Assembly: GCA_023248095.1 (NCBI GenBank)
Contig: JAHFFF010000034.1
Location: 6,992-12,632 of the forward strand
Direction of reading: 5' to 3'
Source of the DNA: Candidatus Omnitrophota bacterium
GTDB taxonomy: Bacteria > Omnitrophota > Gorgyraeia > 1-14-0-20-64-10
Length of the DNA: 5,641 nt
Made by a program: the position numbers and the translations under genes. Shown here one piece after another: positions 1 through 5,641 of this stretch (the first letter of the stretch is position 1; every line of letters begins with the position of its first letter). The notes below the pieces were generated by a model. That model had not been told where the DNA came from. It did no database searches and saw nothing but the letters and a program-made list of their open reading frames with translations.

Positions 1-657
1 ATCGAGTGTGTGTTGACCACCCCGCAAGGGGTCATTCAGGTGAAGACCCGTCTGATCGGCCTGCACAACCTGGAGAATCTTCTCGCGGCGCCCGGGGCGG
101 TGATCGCCTTGGGCGTTCCCGTGAAGCAAGTCTTGGATGCGATTCCGGCATTTGCCGGAGTTCCGGGCCGTTTGCAGAGGATCGATTGCGGGCAATCGTT
201 TCCAGTGTTCGTCGATTATGCCCATACCGACGGGGCACTGGGGCGGGTCTTGGAGCAGCTTCGGAGCCTGACACCCCGACGGATCTGCACGGTTTTCGGG
301 TGCGGCGGGGATCGTGACCAGAGTAAGAGGTCTCGGATGGGCCGCGTGGCCGCGGAGTTGTCCGACCGGGTGATCATCACCTCCGATAATCCCCGCTCCG
401 AGAATCCAGCGAAGATTGCGCGGCAGATCCTTGAGGGGACGCAGGGGGTTTCCGCCCCTTGCCAGGTCATCCTGGATCGGCGTGAGGCCATTCAGGCAGC
501 GCTGGAATCGGCCGACGAAGATTGGCTGGTTCTCATCGCAGGCAAGGGCCACGAGGGTATCCAGATCTTTGCTGACCGGACCGTTCCGTTTGATGACCGG
601 GCGATTGTGCGAGAACTGTTGGAGAGAAATCGAATTGTCCCAGACTGCACAGTTTAG
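1..657 (+). CDS. murE: UDP-N-acetylmuramoyl-L-alanyl-D-glutamate--2,6-diaminopimelate ligase, C-terminal part (5' end outside window)
   Basis: This cytoplasmic Mur ligase adds the third stem-peptide residue to UDP-MurNAc-L-Ala-D-Glu using ATP. The frame is open from base 1, so the gene enters from the left. The 218 residues seen cover the end of the central ATPase domain and the whole C-terminal domain; the P-loop and carbamylated lysine lie outside the window. Visible family motifs are GLHNLENLLAA (the usual G-x-x-N-x-x-N-x-L-A-A region), PGRLQ, FVDYAHT (bases 211-228), VFGCGGDRD, TSDNPR (DNPR at 385-396) and GKGHE (541-555). DNPR is the signature of meso-diaminopimelate-adding MurE, since lysine-adding enzymes differ there, so a meso-DAP wall is inferred. 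The usual DYAHTPDAL reads DYAHTDGAL here. The stop codon is TAG at 655-657, and the last 23 bases overlap the inferred murF start. Identification is firm; only the length is incomplete. Confidence 0.96.
   Translation: MECVLTTPQGVIQVKTRLIGLHNLENLLAAPGAVIALGVPVKQVLDAIPAFAGVPGRLQRIDCGQSFPVFVDYAHTDGALGRVLEQLRSLTPRRICTVFGCGGDRDQSKRSRMGRVAAELSDRVIITSDNPRSENPAKIARQILEGTQGVSAPCQVILDRREAIQAALESADEDWLVLIAGKGHEGIQIFADRTVPFDDRAIVRELLERNRIVPDCTV
621..626 (+). promoter_or_regulatory. Ribosome binding site for murF (GGAGAG)
   Basis: GGAGAG lies inside the end of murE, 8 bases before the TTG at 635. It is the only good Shine-Dalgarno match near the place where MurF homology begins, so it decides the TTG as the murF start. 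Confidence 0.6.
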
Positions 658-2023
658 TTCTGAGGAGATCGTTCAGGCTGCCGGCGCAGCTTGGGTCTGC
701 GGTGATCGAGGAGGGGCTCCCTCTTTTGGCGTTTCCATCGATTCCCGGGGGATCCGCAGAGGAGAGTTGTTTGTGGCGATCCGGGGCAAGCGTTTTGACG
801 GACACGACTTTGTCGGCGAGGCCTTTTCCCGTGGTGCCTCTGCGGCGCTGGTGGAACAACGGTCTTTGAAGGTTGATGCCGGGTGCCGGGTTTTAAAGGT
901 TGCCGATACGCTGGTTGCGCTCGGACAGCTGGCCCGTTTTCACCGGGAGCGGTTCCGGCTAGACCTGGTCGCGGTGACCGGTTCCTCCGGTAAGAGCACC
1001 ACGAAGACCATGCTGGCCCATATGCTTTCACGCAGCCGGGAGGTGCTGGCGACGCCGGGGACTCAGAACAATCGGATCGGCGTTCCCCTAGCGCTGTTCC
1101 GCCTGCACGAGGGCCACCAGGCAGCGGTGCTGGAGCTGGGGACCAACCAGTGGGGCGAGATTAGGACCCTTACGCAGATCAGTCGGCCGACGATGGGCGT
1201 GGTCACCAACATCGGACCGGCTCATCTGGAGACCTTCGGCGATTTGCGAGGAGTCCTGCGGGCCAAGGGGGAACTGTGGGAGGCGATGGAACCCGATGCG
1301 GCCCTGGTGTTGAACGCGGACGATCCGCTGCTCTGGGAGGCGGGACGGAGGCTGAGTCGTCGTGTGGTTTGGTTCGGGTGCAATCCAAGGTCGGATTTTC
1401 GAGCCACTCAAATCCGGATGGAACCGTCAGGTTCCACATCCCGACTCAACGGACGCTGGGAATTGAAACTTTCCTTGCCGGGCCAACACAATCTGATGAA
1501 CGCCCTGGCGGCATTGGCCTGTGCGCAGCTCTTGGGAGAGGATCTTCCGGCTGCCGCAGAGCGGCTCTCCACCTGTCCAGCCCTGCCTGGACGCTTGAAC
1601 TTCGTGGAGAGAGAGGGGTTGCTGGTGATCGACGATACCTACAATGCCAACCCGGCCTCTCTGCAGGCGGCGCTGAAGGTTCTTGAAGGACTCCGGCGCC
1701 CGGGCCGCAGGGTCGTGGCCTTGGGCGACATGCTGGAATTGGGGGAGCAGGCGGAGGTGCTGCATGCCCAGGGGGGAAGGTGGGTCGCGGAGGCGAGGGC
1801 AGATGTTCTGGTGACGGTTGGCCGATGGGCCCGATGGGTGTTGGCTGCAGCCTGCGAGGCCGGTTTGAGTTCGGAAGCCGGCCACACGTTTGGAACTCCG
1901 GAGGAAGCAGGGGAGTTCCTTTCTGGGATCTTGAGGCCGGGTGACACGCTGTTGTTGAAAGGATCTCGCGGGATGCAAATGGAACGGGTGCTGGCATCTT
2001 TTACTACCTCCTCTACCCACTGA
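635..2023 (+). CDS. murF: UDP-N-acetylmuramoyl-tripeptide--D-alanyl-D-alanine ligase
   Basis: This ATP-dependent cytoplasmic ligase joins D-Ala-D-Ala to UDP-MurNAc-tripeptide, giving the pentapeptide that MraY uses. The frame is open further upstream (from 416), but those residues are a shadow of murE. The TTG at 635 follows GGAGAG by 8 bases and gives 462 aa, close to the E. coli enzyme (about 450). N-terminal UDP-substrate domain: VSIDSR at about residues 33-38, then GELFVAIRGKRFDGHDF. Central ATPase domain: P-loop TGSSGKST at 115-122, NNRIGVPL, ELGTNQWGEI from 167, TNIGPAHLETFG, LNADDP, and GQHNLMNALAA with His285-Asn286. C-terminal domain: IDDTYNANP at 332-340 (highly MurF-specific), GDMLELG at 364-370 and KGSRGMQMERV from 442. 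The P-loop has Ser after GK where many MurF proteins have Thr. The last residues (FTTSSTH) are unconserved and overlap the inferred mraY start. Identification is firm; the start is well supported but non-ATG. Confidence 0.95.
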   Translation: MSQTAQFSSEEIVQAAGAAWVCGDRGGAPSFGVSIDSRGIRRGELFVAIRGKRFDGHDFVGEAFSRGASAALVEQRSLKVDAGCRVLKVADTLVALGQLARFHRERFRLDLVAVTGSSGKSTTKTMLAHMLSRSREVLATPGTQNNRIGVPLALFRLHEGHQAAVLELGTNQWGEIRTLTQISRPTMGVVTNIGPAHLETFGDLRGVLRAKGELWEAMEPDAALVLNADDPLLWEAGRRLSRRVVWFGCNPRSDFRATQIRMEPSGSTSRLNGRWELKLSLPGQHNLMNALAALACAQLLGEDLPAAAERLSTCPALPGRLNFVEREGLLVIDDTYNANPASLQAALKVLEGLRRPGRRVVALGDMLELGEQAEVLHAQGGRWVAEARADVLVTVGRWARWVLAAACEAGLSSEAGHTFGTPEEAGEFLSGILRPGDTLLLKGSRGMQMERVLASFTTSSTH

Positions 2024-3087
2024 GGGAATATTGGTCCGGCTTCAACGTCTTCCGCTACATCACCTTTCGGGCGGTGATGGCCAGCGTGACCGCTTTTGCG
2101 CTGACGCTGGTGGTGGCCCCAGCGGTCATCGGCTGGCTGAAGAGGATGAAGGTCGGGCAGAGGGTGCGGCAGAAGGAAGAGGTGGGCGGTCTGTACGATC
2201 TGCATCGCCACAAGGAAGGGACGCCGACGATGGGTGGATTGCTCATCCTGGCGGCATGGTTTGGTTCCGTTTTTCTATGGGCGGATCTGTTCAACAGGAT
2301 GGTGATCCTGGCGGTTGGGGTCACGGCCTCGCTCGGCCTGATTGGTTGTCTCGACGATTGGGCGAAGCTTCGCCAAAAGGGAGCCCGAGGCTTGTCTCGC
2401 GGGAGGCGGTTATTCTGGCAGAGCCTGATTGCGCTGGTGTTGGGGGTACTCCTGCTCATGGATCCCAACTACTCGACGGTGCTGGAGTTCCCGTTCTTCA
2501 AACAGCCGGTGGTTGACATGGGGCTGTGGCTGATCCCTTTCGTCATGCTGGTACTGGTGGGGACCTCCAATGCCGTCAACTTGGCCGACGGCCTGGATGG
2601 CTTGGCCATCGGATGCTCCGCCATGATCGCCCTCTGCCTGACGCTCATCGCCTATGTGACCGGGCATCGGATCTTTGCCGATTATCTGTTGATCTCCTAC
2701 ATCCCTCAGGCGGGGGAATTGACCGTCTTTTGCGCGGCGCTGGTGGGTGCCAGCATGGGGTTCCTCTGGTACAACTGCCAGCCGGCCTCCGTCTTTATGG
2801 GAGACACCGGCTCTTTGGCACTGGGAGCGGCGATCGGGGTGGTGGCGGTTCTCATCAAGAAGGAGATGCTCCTCATCCTCTTGGGAGGGATCTTCGTCGT
2901 GGAGGCGCTTTCCGTAATTTTGCAGGTCGGTTCCTTCAAGCTGACGGGACGGCGGATCTTCCGGATGGCTCCGCTGCATCATCATTTTCAGCTTGAGGGG
3001 TGGGCCGAATCGAAGGTGACCGTTCGGTTTTGGATCATTGGCGCTATTCTGGTTCTCTTGACCTTGGGCACACTGAAATTAAGATGA
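1996..3087 (+). CDS. mraY: Phospho-N-acetylmuramoyl-pentapeptide-transferase (lipid I synthase), probable ATC start
   Basis: This polytopic inner-membrane enzyme transfers phospho-MurNAc-pentapeptide from UDP to undecaprenyl phosphate, forming lipid I. The frame is open from 1945, but the first ATG/GTG/TTG in it is the GTG at 2074. Upstream of that GTG the frame still encodes FYYLLYPLREYWSGFNVFRY and then ITFRA, which matches the family N-terminus (M-L-x-x-L...FNVFRYLTFRA). Starting at the ATC at 1996 gives 363 aa, close to E. coli MraY (360); the GTG gives only 337. Numbered from the ATC, GTPTMGG is followed by the catalytic Asp pair at 120-121 (DDW, usually DDY), NAVNLADGLDG at 192-202, VFMGDTGS with Asp270, and the HHH motif at 328-330 before the last helix. 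Several hydrophobic segments, about ten, fit the family. murF overlaps the start by 28 bases, and the stop shares ATGA with murD. The product is certain; the start is not, and a CTG at 2020 is an alternative. Confidence 0.93.
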   Translation: MFYYLLYPLREYWSGFNVFRYITFRAVMASVTAFALTLVVAPAVIGWLKRMKVGQRVRQKEEVGGLYDLHRHKEGTPTMGGLLILAAWFGSVFLWADLFNRMVILAVGVTASLGLIGCLDDWAKLRQKGARGLSRGRRLFWQSLIALVLGVLLLMDPNYSTVLEFPFFKQPVVDMGLWLIPFVMLVLVGTSNAVNLADGLDGLAIGCSAMIALCLTLIAYVTGHRIFADYLLISYIPQAGELTVFCAALVGASMGFLWYNCQPASVFMGDTGSLALGAAIGVVAVLIKKEMLLILLGGIFVVEALSVILQVGSFKLTGRRIFRMAPLHHHFQLEGWAESKVTVRFWIIGAILVLLTLGTLKLR

Positions 3088-4475
3088 GCGCGAGATGTGA
3101 GCGCCCCGTTGCGCCCATTCTGGTTCGGCGGCCCGGTCCCGGGACACCGGTGACGGTGCTGGGATTGGCACGCAGCGGGGCGGCGGCGGCGCGGTATCTT
3201 CTGCAGCTTGGATGCGCAGTCCGCGTAACGGAACGGACCCGGTCCGCTGCGATTGAGAAGGCTGCACAGGAGCTGGAGGCCGCCGGCGCTTTGGTTGAGG
3301 TCGGAGGCCACAGCCCGGAATTCGTCGAGGGATCGCAGTTGATGGTCTTGAGCCCCGGGGCGCCGATGTCGGCTCCTCCGGTTTTATGGGCACGCAGACA
3401 CGGGATACCGATCGTCGGCGAGTTGGAGTTGGGAAGCTGGTACTGCACCGGCCGGCTGGTTGCCGTCACCGGAAGCAACGGCAAGTCCACTGTTGTTTCC
3501 ATGCTCGGCCGGATCCTACAGGCGGCGGGGCAGGAGGTGATCGTTTGCGGCAACATCGGAACGCCGCTGTGCTCCGTCCTGGATCGGATTAGCCCAAGCA
3601 CCATCGTGGCTCTCGAGGTCAGCTCCTTTCAATTGGAACCGAGCCTCTCCTTTCATACGGAGATCGCCTGCGTGTTGAACGTGACCGACAACCATTTGGA
3701 TCGTCACGGTTCTTTCGCGAGGTATTGCGCGGCAAAGGCAAGGTTGTTTGCCTATCAGGGACCGCAAAGCTGGGCTGTGCTGAATGCCGATGATCCGGGA
3801 TCGCTCGGGTTGAGTGGGAAGGTTCTCGGGCAGTCGGCCTTCTTCAGCCGTCGCCGCAAGGTCCGTGGCGCCTTTGTCCGGGACGGCGTGCTCACTCTGA
3901 ATCTTCCCCCCTTCTCCGGTCCGATCTGCGAGATCGATTCCCTTCCGCGGCGAGGGGTGCATCATGAGGAGAATGCGCTGGCAGCCGCCTGCATCGCGGG
4001 CCTGTTGGGTGTGGCCCCGCAGGGAAGTGGTGAAAGCATCAGCTCCTTTGAAGGCTTGCCTCATCGCCAGCAGTGGGTGGCTCAACTGCGCGGCGTCACC
4101 TTCATCAACGACTCAAAATCTACGACGGTGGCATCCGGGATCCGGGCGATCCAGGCGGCACCCGGGCCGGTGGTTCTCATTGCGGGTGGCAGGGATAAGG
4201 GTGGAGATTTCCGTCAGCTTCGGCCGTTGGCCAAAAAACTCAGGGCGGCGGTCCTCATCGGAGAGGATGGCCCGAAGATTGCCGGCTGCCTGAAGGGGAG
4301 CGTCCCGGTCCGACGGGCAGGGGATTTGGAGGAAGCGGTGGAGACGGCTTTCAGGATGGCGCAGACCGGAGAATGCGTGCTCCTTTCTCCCATGTGCACC
4401 AGTTTCGATATGTTCCGCGACTTTGAGCATCGGGGCGAGCGGTTTGTGGAGGTGGTCAGGACGATGGTAGCATAG
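3084..4475 (+). CDS. murD: UDP-N-acetylmuramoyl-L-alanine--D-glutamate ligase
   Basis: This cytoplasmic ATP-dependent ligase adds D-glutamate to UDP-MurNAc-L-Ala, the second stem-peptide step. The ATG at 3084 overlaps the mraY stop as ATGA, which points to translational coupling; no clear Shine-Dalgarno precedes it. The product is 463 aa, near the usual 440-460. Domain 1 is a Rossmann-like UDP-binding fold, VTVLGLARSGAAAARYL, followed by LSPGAP and IPIVGELEL. Domain 2 has the P-loop TGSNGKST at 129-136, GNIGTPL, ALEVSSFQLE, TDNHLDRH at 201-208, LNADDP, and HHEEN at 293-297. Domain 3 has LPHR at 325-328, NDSKST at 342-347, IAGGRDKGGDF, and SPMCTSFDMF from 435 ending in EHRGERF. Several family-conserved positions vary: TDNH for the usual PDH-type sequence, HH for HN, and SPMCTSFD for SPACASFD. 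The fold and catalytic motifs are otherwise complete, so it should be active. Confidence 0.95.
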   Translation: MSARCERPVAPILVRRPGPGTPVTVLGLARSGAAAARYLLQLGCAVRVTERTRSAAIEKAAQELEAAGALVEVGGHSPEFVEGSQLMVLSPGAPMSAPPVLWARRHGIPIVGELELGSWYCTGRLVAVTGSNGKSTVVSMLGRILQAAGQEVIVCGNIGTPLCSVLDRISPSTIVALEVSSFQLEPSLSFHTEIACVLNVTDNHLDRHGSFARYCAAKARLFAYQGPQSWAVLNADDPGSLGLSGKVLGQSAFFSRRRKVRGAFVRDGVLTLNLPPFSGPICEIDSLPRRGVHHEENALAAACIAGLLGVAPQGSGESISSFEGLPHRQQWVAQLRGVTFINDSKSTTVASGIRAIQAAPGPVVLIAGGRDKGGDFRQLRPLAKKLRAAVLIGEDGPKIAGCLKGSVPVRRAGDLEEAVETAFRMAQTGECVLLSPMCTSFDMFRDFEHRGERFVEVVRTMVA

Positions 4476-4477
4476 AG

Positions 4478-5572
4478 ATGCGATCGGCGCGGCGCGGCCT
4501 GCTCGTCATGACGGCGATCCTGGTTGCATTTGGAGTGGTGATGATTTATTCGAGCAGCGCCATCTACGCCCAGGAGGTGTACAACGACGCCGGCTATTTC
4601 TTGAAGCGCCATCTCATCTACCTGGCGATCGGGCTTGTCGGTTTCTTCGCCGTATTGAGTCTCAAGCCCGGCGTGATCCGCCGGTTGTCCAAGCCCCTCA
4701 TGGGATTAGTGCTGGTGCTCCTGTTCGCGGTTCTCATTCCCGGCGTCGGCCATAAGGTCTCGGGCGCCCGGCGCTGGTTCAAATTCGCCGGTTTCAGCCT
4801 CCAACCCTCTGAGATTGCCCAATTGGCAGTGATCCTTTACTTCGGAGATATCCTCACCCGAAAACGCAGTCTCCTGCGGGATTTTTTTCAAGGGGTTCTG
4901 CCGGCCTTGGTGGTGCTGGGGCTGACCGTGCTCCTCATGTTGGGGGAGCCCGACCTGGGGACCTCGGTGGCCACGGCGGTGGTGGCCATTCTGCTCTTGT
5001 TCATTGCGGAGGTTCGCGGAAAGTTCCTACTGCCCCTCTTCTTCACGGCCGTTCCTGCCGTGGCGGGGCTTATCGCCATGAAGCCTTATCGCATGCGCCG
5101 GATTCTCGCCTATCTGAATCCTTGGGCTGACCCGGAGGGATCGGGCTTTCAATTGATCCAGTCCTTGGTGGCCTTGGGTTCCGGCGGCCTTTTCGGAGTG
5201 GGGTTGGGAGAATCGCGCCAGAAACTTTTCTATCTGCCGGCGGCCCATACCGATTTCATCTTCTCGGTGATCGGCGAGGAGCTAGGTTTCGTGGGGGCGA
5301 CCGCTGTCCTGATCCTGTTGGGATTGCTCTTCTGGTACGGGATACGGCTGGCCCTGACTGCACCCGATGGCTTCGGCCTGTTGGTGGGACTGGGGATTGT
5401 GTTGCTGCTGGCGCTGGAGACCTTGGTGCATGTGGGTGTGGCCACCGGAGCGATTCCCACCAAGGGTTTGCCGCTGCCCTTTATCAGTTACGGGGGGAGT
5501 TCCTTGATTGCAAATATGGTTAGCATTGCGGTCTTACTGAATGTTGCGCGCCCGACAGAAAACGTTGCATAA
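4478..5572 (+). CDS. ftsW: SEDS-family peptidoglycan glycosyltransferase FtsW
   Basis: This integral membrane enzyme of the division septum polymerises lipid II into glycan strands together with a class B penicillin-binding protein (FtsI). It begins at an ATG two bases after the murD stop, and no other start exists in frame just upstream. The nearest good GGAGG (4448-4452) is too far away, so coupling to murD translation is likely. The product is 364 aa, short for FtsW, with almost no cytoplasmic N-terminal tail before the first membrane segment. Visible SEDS motifs are MIYSSSAI, GARRWFKFAGFSLQPSE (QPSE at 109-112), EPDLGT at 157-162, AHTDFIFSVIGEELGF with the presumed catalytic Asp259, and GLPLPFISYGGSSL near the C-terminus. 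About ten hydrophobic segments are evident. QPSE is followed by IAQ rather than the common Lys-bearing IAK/FAK, and LPAAHTDF replaces the usual LPEAHTDF. RodA is the main paralogue, but the dcw position between murD and murG favours FtsW. Confidence 0.93.
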   Translation: MRSARRGLLVMTAILVAFGVVMIYSSSAIYAQEVYNDAGYFLKRHLIYLAIGLVGFFAVLSLKPGVIRRLSKPLMGLVLVLLFAVLIPGVGHKVSGARRWFKFAGFSLQPSEIAQLAVILYFGDILTRKRSLLRDFFQGVLPALVVLGLTVLLMLGEPDLGTSVATAVVAILLLFIAEVRGKFLLPLFFTAVPAVAGLIAMKPYRMRRILAYLNPWADPEGSGFQLIQSLVALGSGGLFGVGLGESRQKLFYLPAAHTDFIFSVIGEELGFVGATAVLILLGLLFWYGIRLALTAPDGFGLLVGLGIVLLLALETLVHVGVATGAIPTKGLPLPFISYGGSSLIANMVSIAVLLNVARPTENVA

Positions 5573-5573
5573 T

Positions 5574-5577
5574 GAGG
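5574..5577 (+). promoter_or_regulatory. Possible ribosome binding site for murG (GAGG)
   Basis: GAGG directly after the ftsW stop is the only purine-rich SD-like site before murG. It is just 2 bases from the GTG at 5580 but 11 bases from an in-frame GTG at 5589, which leaves the exact murG start open. Confidence 0.35.
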
Positions 5578-5579
5578 CT

Positions 5580-5641
5580 GTGCTCAAGGTGCTTCTGGTC
5601 TCGGGCGGGAGCGGCGGGCACTTGATTCCCGCCATGACCCT
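5580..5641 (+). CDS. murG: UDP-N-acetylglucosamine--N-acetylmuramyl-(pentapeptide) pyrophosphoryl-undecaprenol N-acetylglucosamine transferase, N-terminus (3' end outside window)
   Basis: MurG is a peripheral inner-membrane GT-B glycosyltransferase that adds GlcNAc to lipid I to give lipid II, the substrate of FtsW. Only 20 codons lie in the window, reading V-L-K-V-L-L-V-S-G-G-S-G-G-H-L-I-P-A-M-T. This matches the MurG N-terminal strand and glycine-rich loop (typically K-V-L-x-A-G-G-T-G-G-H-x-x-P-A), with Ser in place of the common Thr and the conserved His at residue 14. The position directly after ftsW is the standard one for murG. The GTG at 5580 gives the M-x-K-V-L start common in the family, while the GTG at 5589 has better spacing from GAGG. 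Seven bases separate it from ftsW. Confidence 0.85.
   Translation, partial: MLKVLLVSGGSGGHLIPAMT

Noticed and set aside
416..634. Upstream extension of the murF frame to 416
   Set aside because: The residues are an out-of-frame reading of murE with no MurF homology, and it would make MurF 535 aa, far too long.
1427..2211. Long antisense open frames opposite murF and mraY
   Set aside because: The translations are Pro/Arg/Ser-rich with no recognisable domain, as expected from the antisense of GC-rich coding DNA.
2410..2985. 191-codon antisense open frame opposite mraY
   Set aside because: The His/Gln/Asp-rich translation is the complement of codons for hydrophobic helices; no RBS or family match is visible.
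2031..2996. Two long + strand open frames (2031-2516 and 2526-2996) within mraY
   Set aside because: They are shadow frames of a GC-rich gene: low-complexity Gly/Arg-rich translations overlapping a clearly real MraY.
3000..3083. Upstream extension of the murD frame into mraY
   Set aside because: It overlaps the conserved MraY C-terminus, resembles no MurD, and the ATG at 3084 in the ATGA junction fits the family start.
5572..5625. 17-codon peptide starting at the TAATG after ftsW
   Set aside because: It is very short and overlaps the murG N-terminus in another frame; not supported as a gene.
1..5641. Search for mobile elements, CRISPR arrays, tRNA/rRNA, terminators or an accessory system
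   Set aside because: The window is wall-to-wall dcw coding sequence, with gaps of at most about 7 bases and no repeat arrays or hairpin-plus-T-tract seen by eye.

Overview
The window is a stretch of a bacterial division and cell wall (dcw) gene cluster. All genes lie on the + strand, in the order murE (3' part), murF, mraY, murD, ftsW, murG (first 62 bases). These genes make the late cytoplasmic and membrane-bound peptidoglycan precursors, plus the SEDS glycan polymerase of the division site. I find no mobile element, RNA gene, CRISPR array, defence gene or accessory insertion, and no sign of an undescribed system. The main interest lies in how the genes overlap and start.

Layout. The MurE C-terminal half occupies 1-657. 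murF starts at a TTG at 635, inside the end of murE, and ends at 2023. The mraY reading frame opens inside the end of murF. Residues typical of the MraY N-terminus are encoded upstream of the first ATG/GTG/TTG, so the real start is probably a rare ATC at 1996, or less likely a CTG at 2020. mraY and murD share an ATGA junction (3084-3087). Two bases separate murD and ftsW. ftsW ends at 5572, and murG most likely starts at a GTG at 5580. There is no non-coding gap longer than about 7 bases, and I see no internal promoter or terminator, so the window reads as one co-transcribed, translationally coupled operon.

Pathway. MurE adds the third amino acid to UDP-MurNAc-L-Ala-D-Glu. A DNPR motif indicates that this is meso-diaminopimelate. 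MurF then adds D-Ala-D-Ala to complete the UDP-MurNAc-pentapeptide, and MraY transfers phospho-MurNAc-pentapeptide to undecaprenyl phosphate to give lipid I. MurD acts earlier, adding D-Glu before MurE. MurG adds GlcNAc to make lipid II, and FtsW polymerises lipid II at the septum.

Organism. The DNA is GC-rich (about 60% by eye). The meso-DAP-type MurE and classical dcw order fit a diderm (Gram-negative-type) bacterium. Some motif variants (DYAHTDGAL in MurE, TDNHLDRHG in MurD) and the FYYLLYPL...FNVFRYITFRA MraY N-terminus look unlike Enterobacteria. They would be compatible with Verrucomicrobiota, Nitrospirota or deltaproteobacterial lineages, but the phylum cannot be fixed from this sequence alone.
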